A stretch of 29,198 bases of DNA from JBBKWJ01 sp037968895. GTDB lineage: Bacteria > Actinomycetota > Acidimicrobiia > Acidimicrobiales > SZUA-35. Positions 7,664 through 14,401 of this stretch are shown here, one piece after another. The notes beneath the pieces are model-generated. The model was not told the DNA's origin. It did not search any database and saw nothing but the letters and a program-made list of their open reading frames with translations. The stretch spans positions 1-29,198 of the forward strand of contig JBBKWJ010000010.1 of the NCBI GenBank assembly GCA_037968895.1, read 5' to 3'. Every line of letters begins with the position of its first letter. Within the stretch, counting starts at the first letter, position 1. The position numbers were made by a program, and so were the translations under genes.

Positions 7664-9942
7664 GAGAACCTCACCATTCGGCCGATAGTCCTTTGTTGGC
7701 CGAGCGCTCCTTCGACGTCGCCCGCAGCGGTCGTTGGAGGTGGTTTCACCGTCGTGGCTGGTGGGGCGGTCTCTTCAACGGGAGTAGTGGTGGTCGGTGC
7801 CGTTGTTGTTGGAGCATTCGTTGTCGTCGGCTCGGCCGTCGGCTTCGTGGTCGGCGGAACGGTTGTCGGCGACGCTTCTGGCGAAGGCTGGATTGGTGTG
7901 GGGTCTGCCGTTGCCGCAGGCTCTTGCGTCTCCTCGACCAGCACATTCCCCTCACCGATCAGCGGGCGATCGATTGAGAGTCGGTCACCGTCCGCTAGCG
8001 GCGCCTCAGGAACCTCTTTGATTCCGAGCAGGTATTCGAATAACCGGCGAACGGCAGGGGCGGCCGCGTCGCCACCAAAGCCTGCCTCTTCAAGCACTCC
8101 GGCAATGGCGTATTGGGGAGAGTCGGCTGGTCCGTACCCAGCAAACAGCGAATAGTCGGCCTTGCCGTTTACCTGGGCAGTTCCCGTCTTACCTGCGATT
8201 GGGTAGTTGGCGAGATCGAATGATGCAAACGCATCTTCGGCCGTCCCCCTGCTTTGTGGGACACCGCGTAGACCGGTTCGAATCGTGTCCATCGCCGCCG
8301 GGTCTAGCTGTTCGTCAGCCTCAAGCCGAGGCGTGAATTCAACTACGGTTTCGAATGTAGTTCCGTCAACTGTGCGATCAACCAAACGGGGCTGGTAGCG
8401 GCGGCCGCCGGTGGCAATCATGGCGTATACGTTCGCAAGCTGGAGCGGTGTCACCAAGAGATCGCCCTGCCCAATGGCCAAGATTACGTTGTTGCCCGTG
8501 TACCAGCGCGGGTCGGGATAGCTATCTGGGTAGTTCTCATTGAGACTGCGCTTCCATTCGGGCGTAGGCACTCGGCCGCTTTGCTCCCGAGCGAGCTCGA
8601 CTCCAGACTGTGAACCGAGGCCAAACAGCATGGCCGTGTCTTGAATTGCGTTCTCGCCATACTGATCGCGACGGCCCCAGAAGGTTTCTCCAAGAGAGTA
8701 GAAATATGTGTCGCTCGAGCGGGAAAGCGCCAATTCCATGTTGACTGGCCCGAGAACAACTCCACCTGCATTCTGGAACACGCAACCAGCGGCGTCAGCT
8801 TCGCAGGTTTCAAGGCGGTAGCTGCCCTCGTCCTCCCACCAGAAGTCGGCGGTTCGAGCCCCGCTGACCAGAGCGGTGTATGCCGTAATGGGTTTGAATG
8901 TTGAACCTGGCGCGTAGAGGCCCTCAATCGGTCGGTTGAAAAGCGGCTTGTCTGGGTTGTTGAGCAGGTAGTCGGCTTGGCTTTCGCTGATGCCGTATAC
9001 CAAACTCGCTGGGTCGTAGCTCGGGTACGTTGCTAGCGCCGCAACGCTGCCGTCTCGGACGTCGACGGCAACGAGCGCACCGGCCCTCGCGTTGTGAGGC
9101 GTGCAGCCATCGCACGCAGGGCGGGCGTCGGCTAACGCGAGCTCTTCCTTCAGAATTTCTTCTGCGATGTACTGCTTGTCGATATCGATTGCGAGGAAGA
9201 TGTCTTGTCCGGGAACGGCTGTTTGCAGAACTTGTCGGTCTCGTATGACTCGATTGCTGGCGTTGATTTCGACTTCTTTGAGCTCGGGCACTCCGCGAAG
9301 CACGCCCTCGAAGAGCTCTTCGATGCCGGCAAGCCCGATCTCGTCGCCAGCCTCGTAGCGCTTGTCTGGCTTTGACAGGGTGAGCTCTTCGGCCTTCTCC
9401 CCGCTCACTACCTCTCCTACATAGCCGAGGATGTTGGCTCCGATTGGACCGTATGGGTAGGTGCGGACCCAGGCTCGTTCGACGGCGAAGCCAGCTAGAC
9501 CGAGTTCCTCGATCGCGACCCAAGCGTCGAACCCGACATCTTCCGCCACGACCACGGGCTTCAGACTTCCATCTGTTGCTCGCTCATACTCCCGCTGAAG
9601 GTCGCTTACCTTCATTTTTAGGCCATGGCTATTGAGCTCAGTGGCAATGGTTCCGTAAATAACGGTGCGGTCGTCGGCCGCGAGATCCTGCAATTCGGTC
9701 CAGTCGAGGGTGACGACGAGCGACTCTCGGCGGCCTGCGAGAAGCCGCCCGTTGACGTCGTAGATCTGGCCCCGTGGCGCCTCGGTGTAGATCAGGCGAG
9801 TCCGGTTTTGCGCAGCAACTTCGGTGTAGTCCGTCGTCGACATCACCTGGAGGAAATACAGACGGGTGAGCAGGGTCGCGAACAGCGCGACTGCGACAAG
9901 GGCCAATGCTCCAAGGCGCCGGGCCGATGGTTCAGCCGACAA
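7660..9942 (-). CDS. mrdA: Penicillin-binding protein 2 (elongation transpeptidase) with Thr/Pro-rich tail
   Basis: A 760-residue class B PBP. It has a short cytoplasmic start and a membrane anchor at about residues 9-32, a pedestal domain from TEAPRGQIYDVNGRLLA, then the transpeptidase domain with SxxK (S347-TF-K350), SSD (409-411) and KTG (585-587). It cross-links peptidoglycan during side-wall growth as partner of RodA. The TTG start at 9942 is preceded by AGGAG, overlaps mreD, and is needed to include the membrane anchor. Residues about 673-745 form a Pro/Thr/Ala-rich tail beyond the usual domain end, expected to extend into the wall. Unusual Cys pairs (C277/C280 and C380/C387) lie in the exported part and could form disulfides. 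Confidence 0.93.
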   Translation of the reverse strand: MSAEPSARRLGALALVAVALFATLLTRLYFLQVMSTTDYTEVAAQNRTRLIYTEAPRGQIYDVNGRLLAGRRESLVVTLDWTELQDLAADDRTVIYGTIATELNSHGLKMKVSDLQREYERATDGSLKPVVVAEDVGFDAWVAIEELGLAGFAVERAWVRTYPYGPIGANILGYVGEVVSGEKAEELTLSKPDKRYEAGDEIGLAGIEELFEGVLRGVPELKEVEINASNRVIRDRQVLQTAVPGQDIFLAIDIDKQYIAEEILKEELALADARPACDGCTPHNARAGALVAVDVRDGSVAALATYPSYDPASLVYGISESQADYLLNNPDKPLFNRPIEGLYAPGSTFKPITAYTALVSGARTADFWWEDEGSYRLETCEADAAGCVFQNAGGVVLGPVNMELALSRSSDTYFYSLGETFWGRRDQYGENAIQDTAMLFGLGSQSGVELAREQSGRVPTPEWKRSLNENYPDSYPDPRWYTGNNVILAIGQGDLLVTPLQLANVYAMIATGGRRYQPRLVDRTVDGTTFETVVEFTPRLEADEQLDPAAMDTIRTGLRGVPQSRGTAEDAFASFDLANYPIAGKTGTAQVNGKADYSLFAGYGPADSPQYAIAGVLEEAGFGGDAAAPAVRRLFEYLLGIKEVPEAPLADGDRLSIDRPLIGEGNVLVEETQEPAATADPTPIQPSPEASPTTVPPTTKPTAEPTTTNAPTTTAPTTTTPVEETAPPATTVKPPPTTAAGDVEGALGQQRTIGRMVRFS

Positions 9943-10465
9943 CGAACTCAGCTCCTCGACGGTCGGTGTTCATTCTCGCTTCAAGGAATGTCCCGGTAAG
10001 CACAGTTGCTGGGTGCACCAGCGCGGCTGCTGACACCCCAATGAGAAGCATCGTGAGGATCACACCAATCTCAAATGGCGGGGGGGTTAGACCGAAAATC
10101 GCAGCTGCGGTCCAAGTAACCACTGTTGCCAGCACGACGGCTACCGCGCTCTGCACTGAATGAAACAACGCCCCAGGTTCGAGCATTCTGACCTTCGCCA
10201 CCGCAAGAGACCAGGCAACGAGGCACAACACCGATGCATTGAGACCAAAGGGCCCGAACTGAAAAAAGTCGACCAGAAGTCCTACAAGAAACCCAAGACG
10301 AGCCGCGTCTTCGGCTCCGGCGCGCGCTGCGATACCAACCACCAGGATGATGGGCAGATCGACGCGAGCCCGACCTAATAACCAGTGCTGGTCGAGGATC
10401 GTGACCTGCACAAGCACGACGAGCAGCAAAATCGGCACTGCTCTCTGCCACCGGATGCTGCTCAT
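9932..10465 (-). CDS. mreD: Rod shape-determining protein MreD
   Basis: A 177-residue, strongly hydrophobic protein with about five predicted membrane segments, e.g. AVPILLLVVLVQVTIL near the start and VVLATVVTWTAAAIFGL in the C-terminal half. It contains GFLVGLLVDFFQFGPFGLNASVLCLVAW, a pattern typical of MreD. MreD is an inner component of the elongasome linking MreC, PBP2 and RodA. It overlaps mreC upstream and PBP2 downstream, consistent with one mRNA. Sequence conservation in MreD is low, so the call relies on membrane pattern plus the fixed mreB-mreC-mreD-PBP2-rodA order. Confidence 0.88.
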   Translation of the reverse strand: MSSIRWQRAVPILLLVVLVQVTILDQHWLLGRARVDLPIILVVGIAARAGAEDAARLGFLVGLLVDFFQFGPFGLNASVLCLVAWSLAVAKVRMLEPGALFHSVQSAVAVVLATVVTWTAAAIFGLTPPPFEIGVILTMLLIGVSAAALVHPATVLTGTFLEARMNTDRRGAEFVVG

Positions 10466-11280
10466 GGCGTCGTTTCCACATCAAGGATGACCGAGACGAA
10501 GACCAGGCGATCGAGATCAGCGAGCGGGGTGAGCGCCGTCTTGCCGGTATCAGCATCGACGATCAGACGGCCGACTGGTATGCCGCCGGGGTAACGGCTG
10601 GTGTCGACACCAACGGTTTGAAAAATGTCGCCAGCGCGCACCTCTCCCCTTGAGTCGATAGCAAGGTCGAGGTCGAGTGGCTGGAACGAACCAATCCCGG
10701 AGGCGATTCCTTGACCACCGGTGCGACGGACGGTGACGCCAACACTGGCTCGGCCATCGGTGATGAGCCGAACCACGGATCGGTTGTCAGACAGCACCTC
10801 GACGACGTAACCAACAAGTCCCTGGCCAGTTACCACTGCCATGTCTTGTTGCACACCATCGGCTGAGCCGCGGTCGATCTCGACGATTCGCTCGACTGAA
10901 GTGTTTCGGTCTTCGACAACGGCCGCGACCACGGTGGTCATTCGTTCGGCGTCCTCGATACCGAGGGCCGTTTTCAGTTGGGCCAGCTCTTCAACGTCGT
11001 CTGGGATATCAGCCAACTCGCCCTCGAGTTCGGCCACTCTCGCCCGCAGGTCGGCGTTCTCGGTTTCGACATCATCAAAATGGACAGCGCCATTCCAGGT
11101 TGCCCCGATCGGACTGAAAGCCCAGCCGATCACCGAACGAAGCGGTGACGTCACGGCAAAAACGGCGCCCCGTGCCGCCCCGATTGGACCCGCTCCGCGA
11201 CTGTCAACGGTCATCAACACCACAGCAGTGGCCAGAAGCAAATACAAGATTCGCCGAGACGGGACAATAGGAGATGCCAT
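10462..11280 (-). CDS. mreC: Rod shape-determining protein MreC
   Basis: A 272-residue protein with an N-terminal membrane anchor at about residues 9-24 and an acidic coiled coil near 68-105 (VETENADLRARVAELEGELA). The extracytoplasmic beta domain includes DRGSADGVQQDMAVVTGQGLVGYV and the late block GDIFQTVGVDTSRYPGGIPVG, all characteristic of MreC. It activates PBP2/RodA on the outer face of the membrane. The ATG at 11280 lies 18 bases after mreB, and that gap holds a perfect 12-base palindrome (GGAACGCGTTCC) instead of an obvious ribosome site, which may affect translation. The gene overlaps mreD by 4 bases. Confidence 0.92.
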   Translation of the reverse strand: MASPIVPSRRILYLLLATAVVLMTVDSRGAGPIGAARGAVFAVTSPLRSVIGWAFSPIGATWNGAVHFDDVETENADLRARVAELEGELADIPDDVEELAQLKTALGIEDAERMTTVVAAVVEDRNTSVERIVEIDRGSADGVQQDMAVVTGQGLVGYVVEVLSDNRSVVRLITDGRASVGVTVRRTGGQGIASGIGSFQPLDLDLAIDSRGEVRAGDIFQTVGVDTSRYPGGIPVGRLIVDADTGKTALTPLADLDRLVFVSVILDVETTP

Positions 11281-11298
11281 GAGGAACGCGTTCCGGCG

Positions 11299-12345
11299 CT
11301 AATCGTGAGCGTGTGGATACAGATTGCGCAACGAGTCGTAGGCTTCGAGATACTGCCCAGACCCAATTGCGACCGCCTGCAAAGGGTCCTTGGCCAAACG
11401 CAGCGGCATGCCGGTCTCGGCTTCGAGCCGCATGTCGATTCCGAGGAGAAGCGCCCCGCCGCCAGCAAGAGTGATGCCACGCTCCATGATGTCGGCCGCA
11501 AGCTCTGGCGGTGTGCGATCGAGGGTCGACTTAACGGCGTCAACAATTGCAGTAACCGGCTCGGCAATCGCATCACGAATCTCTTCGGTGCTGATCACGA
11601 TCGTCTTCGGCAGACCAGACACGAGATCGCGGCCGCGAATTTCGGCCTCGAATTCTTCTTCAAGGCGATACGCAGAACCCAGTTTGATCTTAATTTCCTC
11701 GGCCGTGCGCTCGCCGAGTGCCAGCGAGTATTCCTTCTTCACGTACGAAATGATCGCTTCGTCCAACTCGTCGCCCCCGATTCGAACCGACTGGCTGGCG
11801 ACGATGCCGCCGAGCGAGATAACCGCGACTTCAGTAGTGCCGCCGCCGATATCGACGATCATGTTTCCGGTTGGCTCTTGCACTGGGAGTCCGGCCCCGA
11901 TAGCAGCCGCCATGGGCTCTTCGATAATGATCGCTTGCCTCGCGCCTGCGAACTCGGCTGCGTCGCGGACGGCGCGTTGTTCGACCCCGGTAATCCCAGA
12001 CGGCACACATATCACGATTCGGGGTTTTGCGACCCAACGGCCGGGGCTCACCTTCTGGATGAAATACCGAAGCATCTCTTCGCAAATATCGAAGTCGGCG
12101 ATTACGCCGTCTTTCAACGGACGGATCGCCTGGATGTGGCTCGGTGTTCGCCCGATCATCCGCTTGGCTTCGAGGCCAACCGCAAGTGGTCGTCCCGAAT
12201 TAACGTTAATGGCAACGACCGATGGCTCATCGAGCACAATGCCATGCCCGCGAACGTACACAAGTGTGTTGGCGGTTCCGAGGTCGACCGCCATGTCACG
12301 CGCCCCCACTGAGCCGAGTAGCCCGGAGAATCGATTTGCAGCCAT
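11299..12345 (-). CDS. mreB: Actin-like cell shape protein MreB
   Basis: A 348-residue protein of standard MreB length. Actin-fold motifs are visible: phosphate-1 DLGTANTLVYVRGHGIVLDEPSVV, the block PLKDGVIADFDICEEMLRYFI, phosphate-2 MIVDIGGGTTEVAVISLGGI, and the adenosine motif ITLAGGGALLLGIDMRL. MreB polymerises on the inner membrane and directs side-wall synthesis by MreC, MreD, PBP2 and RodA, whose genes follow on the same strand. The ATG at 12345 has a GGTGAGG ribosome site and an upstream GATAAT, so this is probably the first gene of the elongation operon. The organism is therefore expected to be rod-shaped or to elongate laterally. Confidence 0.97.
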   Translation of the reverse strand: MAANRFSGLLGSVGARDMAVDLGTANTLVYVRGHGIVLDEPSVVAINVNSGRPLAVGLEAKRMIGRTPSHIQAIRPLKDGVIADFDICEEMLRYFIQKVSPGRWVAKPRIVICVPSGITGVEQRAVRDAAEFAGARQAIIIEEPMAAAIGAGLPVQEPTGNMIVDIGGGTTEVAVISLGGIVASQSVRIGGDELDEAIISYVKKEYSLALGERTAEEIKIKLGSAYRLEEEFEAEIRGRDLVSGLPKTIVISTEEIRDAIAEPVTAIVDAVKSTLDRTPPELAADIMERGITLAGGGALLLGIDMRLEAETGMPLRLAKDPLQAVAIGSGQYLEAYDSLRNLYPHAHD

Positions 12346-12372
12346 ACCTCACCTGCCTTCACGAAGTTCAGA

Positions 12373-12378
12373 ATTATC
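12373..12378 (-). promoter_or_regulatory. Candidate -10 box of the mre operon
   Basis: GATAAT on the minus strand, 27 bases before the mreB ATG and just downstream of the hairpin that follows ndk. The only -35-like hexamer, TTGCCT, is about 20 bases away, longer than optimal, so confidence is limited. Confidence 0.35.
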
Positions 12379-12415
12379 GTCGGATCCCACGATAGGAGAG
12401 GCAACGATGCGAAAC

Positions 12416-12431
12416 AAGCGCCGCCGCGCTT
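12416..12431 (-). terminator. Hairpin after ndk, possible weak terminator
   Basis: AAGCGC and GCGCTT form a 6-bp stem around a 4-base loop right after the ndk stop on the minus strand, followed only by GTTTCG. The short T tract suggests partial termination between ndk and mreB. Confidence 0.4.
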
Positions 12432-12433
12432 GC

Positions 12434-12847
12434 CTACGATCCCAGATTTGGGAAAAAGATGCCGATCTCACGGGCCGCAGATTCGTTTGAATCAGAGCCG
12501 TGGACGAGGTTTTCAGTCATGACTGTGCCGTAATCGCCACGAATGGTTCCTGGGGGCGCACTCGCCGGATTAGTCGGACCCATCATGGTGCGAACGATGG
12601 CGAAGGTGTCTTCTGGGCCCTCAAGCACGGCCACGAGCGCAGGACTGCGGCTCATGAATGCCTTGAGCTCGTCGTAGAAGCCCTTGCCAACGTGCTCTTC
12701 GTAATGACGGTCGAGCGTGTCAGCGTCAAGAACTCGGAGCTCAGCGGCCACAATCTTGAGCCCCTTCGCTTCGAAGCGGGCAAGAATGGTGCCGGAGAGG
12801 CCACGTTCAACGGCGTCTGGCTTGCAGATAATAAAGGTGCGATTCAT
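12434..12847 (-). CDS. ndk: Nucleoside diphosphate kinase
   Basis: A 137-residue protein of normal bacterial Ndk length. It begins MNRTFIICKPDAVERGLSG, with the conserved ICKPDAV strand, and carries MMGPTNP and the active-site block NLVHGSDSNESAAREIGIFF, with the phospho-accepting His at 126. It transfers gamma phosphate between NTPs and NDPs to balance nucleotide pools in the cytoplasm. In Streptomyces, ndk lies next to mreB as here. The gene follows the pilin-discoidin gene by 48 bases with no evident terminator, so read-through from folC and the pilin genes is possible. Confidence 0.97.
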   Translation of the reverse strand: MNRTFIICKPDAVERGLSGTILARFEAKGLKIVAAELRVLDADTLDRHYEEHVGKGFYDELKAFMSRSPALVAVLEGPEDTFAIVRTMMGPTNPASAPPGTIRGDYGTVMTENLVHGSDSNESAAREIGIFFPNLGS

Positions 12848-12895
12848 CTCGGATGAGGTTAGCCGTATCGCTTCGCTCTGAGACGTCGCGACCGC

Positions 12896-13744
12896 CTATG
12901 GCGTGCCTTGAATCTGGATCTCAGCGATGTCGAGCGTCTCATTGTTGCCCTCGAGGAACATCCGGACGTATTGCCCCTTGGCGTTAACCGTCACCGTCGA
13001 CGGTCGACCGACGACACCTTCGATCGTGACAACCGCTATGGCGTTGTTCTTGGCCGTAGCGAGTTTGTCGGAGATCGGCGAGTTGCTGACGATGATCCAC
13101 ATCTTTCGGCTGCTCTGGCCCCACGACTCCGTGGTGTTCCTGACCTTAACGGTTGTGATATTTATCTTCGCCTGGAGGTTAATTTCGATCGAGGGATCCT
13201 TTTCGTAGTTGCTCGACGCAAGGCTGCCGCCGTTCCACGAACCGTTGGTGTTGCCGTCAGTTACGTTCCAAGGGCCGCGGGTGCTGTCCCATTGACTCGA
13301 CATTGTCGCAGGCTTACCAAGGGCAAGATTGGCGGGGGCCACCGTCGTAGTCGGAGCGGCCGTCGTCGTTGGTGCCGCCGTAGTTGTTGTTGGCGCCGCC
13401 GTTGTTGTGGTCGTCGGCGCGGCCGTAGTTGTTGTTGGCGCAGCCGTTGTTGTGGTCGTCGGTGCGGCGGTAGTGGTCGTCGGTGCGGCGGTTGTGGTCG
13501 TCGTCGAAACCGTCGTCGAAACCCAATCGGGGGCAATCGGGATCGTGGCGCTCGCCAACTCTTCGCGAGTCTGGCGCCGTTGACCGATCTCCGAGCCAGT
13601 CTCGACCAGGAATTCGCCCGAACCTTCTTGCAATAGTTCAATGCCACCCATGGCAGTGCCAACGAGTACAGAGAGGGTCAATGCGTAGCCTGTGAGGGCG
13701 GCGCCACGCTGCCGTTTCTTGTTCGTGCACTTGGTCTTTGCCAT
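12896..13744 (-). CDS. Pilin-like protein with Thr-rich stalk and discoidin (F5/8 type C-like) domain
   Basis: A 282-residue protein in three parts. Residues 1-40 are a basic start followed by RGAALTGYALTLSVLVGTAMGG, which aligns by eye with the processing and helix region of Flp-type pilins, though the usual Glu at mature position 5 is Gly. Residues 41-75 form a short module (IGQRRQTREELASATIPIAP) shared with the next protein upstream. Residues 76-137 are a Thr/Ala/Pro stalk of three exact 15-residue repeats plus shorter units. Residues 138-282 begin NLALGKPATMSSQW and contain NVTDGNTNGSW and QYVRMFLEG, resembling F5/8 type C/discoidin carbohydrate-binding folds. Inference: a surface-displayed adhesin or glycan-binding pilus subunit. 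It lies 63 bases after its paralog. The function is unproven. Confidence 0.75.
   Translation of the reverse strand: MAKTKCTNKKRQRGAALTGYALTLSVLVGTAMGGIELLQEGSGEFLVETGSEIGQRRQTREELASATIPIAPDWVSTTVSTTTTTAAPTTTTAAPTTTTTAAPTTTTAAPTTTTTAAPTTTTAAPTTTAAPTTTVAPANLALGKPATMSSQWDSTRGPWNVTDGNTNGSWNGGSLASSNYEKDPSIEINLQAKINITTVKVRNTTESWGQSSRKMWIIVSNSPISDKLATAKNNAIAVVTIEGVVGRPSTVTVNAKGQYVRMFLEGNNETLDIAEIQIQGTP
13334..13519 (-). repeat. Thr/Ala/Pro-coding repeat (45-base unit)
   Basis: Low-complexity DNA encoding the stalk of the discoidin-bearing protein. At the protein level the 15-residue unit TTTTTAAPTTTTAAP occurs three times in succession (residues 81-125), followed by TTTAAP and TTTVAP. Such tracts may change copy number by slippage. 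Confidence 0.85.
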
Positions 13745-13807
13745 GTTGTCTCATCGACAAGCCTTCGAAGTTCCTTAACTCGAACTTCTGCTGCTGGGTA
13801 GATCGCC

Positions 13808-14344
13808 TTAGCGGCCACCTGGCAGTACCAGAGCCGTTGTGGCCGTTGTGGTGGTCGGTGCGGCGGTTGTTGATGTCGTGGGGGGCGGAGCAGCCGTCGT
13901 GGTCGGCGCCGTAGTGGTCGTTGGCGCCTTGGTCGTCGTCGTCGCTGGGGCTGTCGTAGTTGTCGTACCGCCGCCACCGCCACCGCCACCACCTGTTGTT
14001 GATGTCGTGGTTGCCGGTGTCGTAGTTGTGGTAGTCGCTGGCGCAGTGGTCGTTGGTGCCGTCGTTGTCGTTGTCGTTGGCGGAGCGGTTGTAGTCGTCG
14101 TTGAACTCGTTGAGCTAGTCGGCAACCAACTCGGGGCAACAGGCACAGTTCCCGTCGCCAACTCTTCTCGAGTCGCCGCTCGTTCCCCGATGTTCCCGCC
14201 GGTGTCTTGAAGCAGATCGCTCGATCGGTCTTGGAACCACGTGATGCCACCAATCGATGTGCCCATAACGAGTGCCAGCACGATGGCGTATCCCGTAAGG
14301 GACGCGCCTCGCTGTGCATGCTTCTGTCCGACAAGCCAGTTCAT
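13808..14344 (-). CDS. Pilin-like protein with Thr/Gly-rich C-terminal tail
   Basis: A 178-residue paralog of the protein encoded just downstream. Residues 11-38 carry QRGASLTGYAIVLALVMGTS, a Flp-pilin-like cleavage and membrane region with Gly where pilins have Glu. Residues 49-73 (GNIGERAATREELATGTVPVAPSW) match the shared module. From residue 77 to 170 it is almost entirely Thr, Ala and Pro with a run of nine Gly at 118-126, and it ends after ALVLPGGR without a folded domain. It could be a stalk-only subunit, a heavily glycosylated spacer, or the remnant of a longer protein whose terminal domain was lost. ATG 14344 lies 57 bases after folC with a weak ribosome site. No function can be assigned with certainty. 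Confidence 0.7.
   Translation of the reverse strand: MNWLVGQKHAQRGASLTGYAIVLALVMGTSIGGITWFQDRSSDLLQDTGGNIGERAATREELATGTVPVAPSWLPTSSTSSTTTTTAPPTTTTTTAPTTTAPATTTTTTPATTTSTTGGGGGGGGGTTTTTAPATTTTKAPTTTTAPTTTAAPPPTTSTTAAPTTTTATTALVLPGGR
13835..14116 (-). repeat. Thr-rich low-complexity coding repeat
   Basis: Imperfect (ACN)n-rich DNA encoding residues 77-170 of the stalk-only pilin-like protein, interrupted by a (GGN)9 run. On the + strand it gives artificial Val-rich open frames. Repeat units are less regular than in the neighbouring gene. Confidence 0.8.
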
Positions 14345-14401
14345 GCCCGTGTATCGACCAGACGGTCTCGACGCCTTAGAGGAATGTTGCCCTTGACGAG
14401 C

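Noticed and set aside
11305..12490. Two long + strand open frames opposite mreB
   Set aside because: mreB is unmistakable on the other strand; the frames result from its codon bias.
13329..13583. Val/Gly-rich open frame on the + strand opposite the Thr stalk, and the similar one at 13839-14210
   Set aside because: They are antisense readings of ACN-rich coding repeats and have no domain or ribosome site.
13334..14116. Repeat tract considered as a CRISPR array
   Set aside because: The repeats are short, in-frame Thr/Ala/Pro codons without unique spacers, and no cas genes are nearby.
13678..14334. Alternative minus-strand frame (218 codons, Arg/Gln/Pro-rich) through the first pilin gene
   Set aside because: Composition is that of a frame-shifted Thr tract, and it lacks the membrane helix seen in the true frame.
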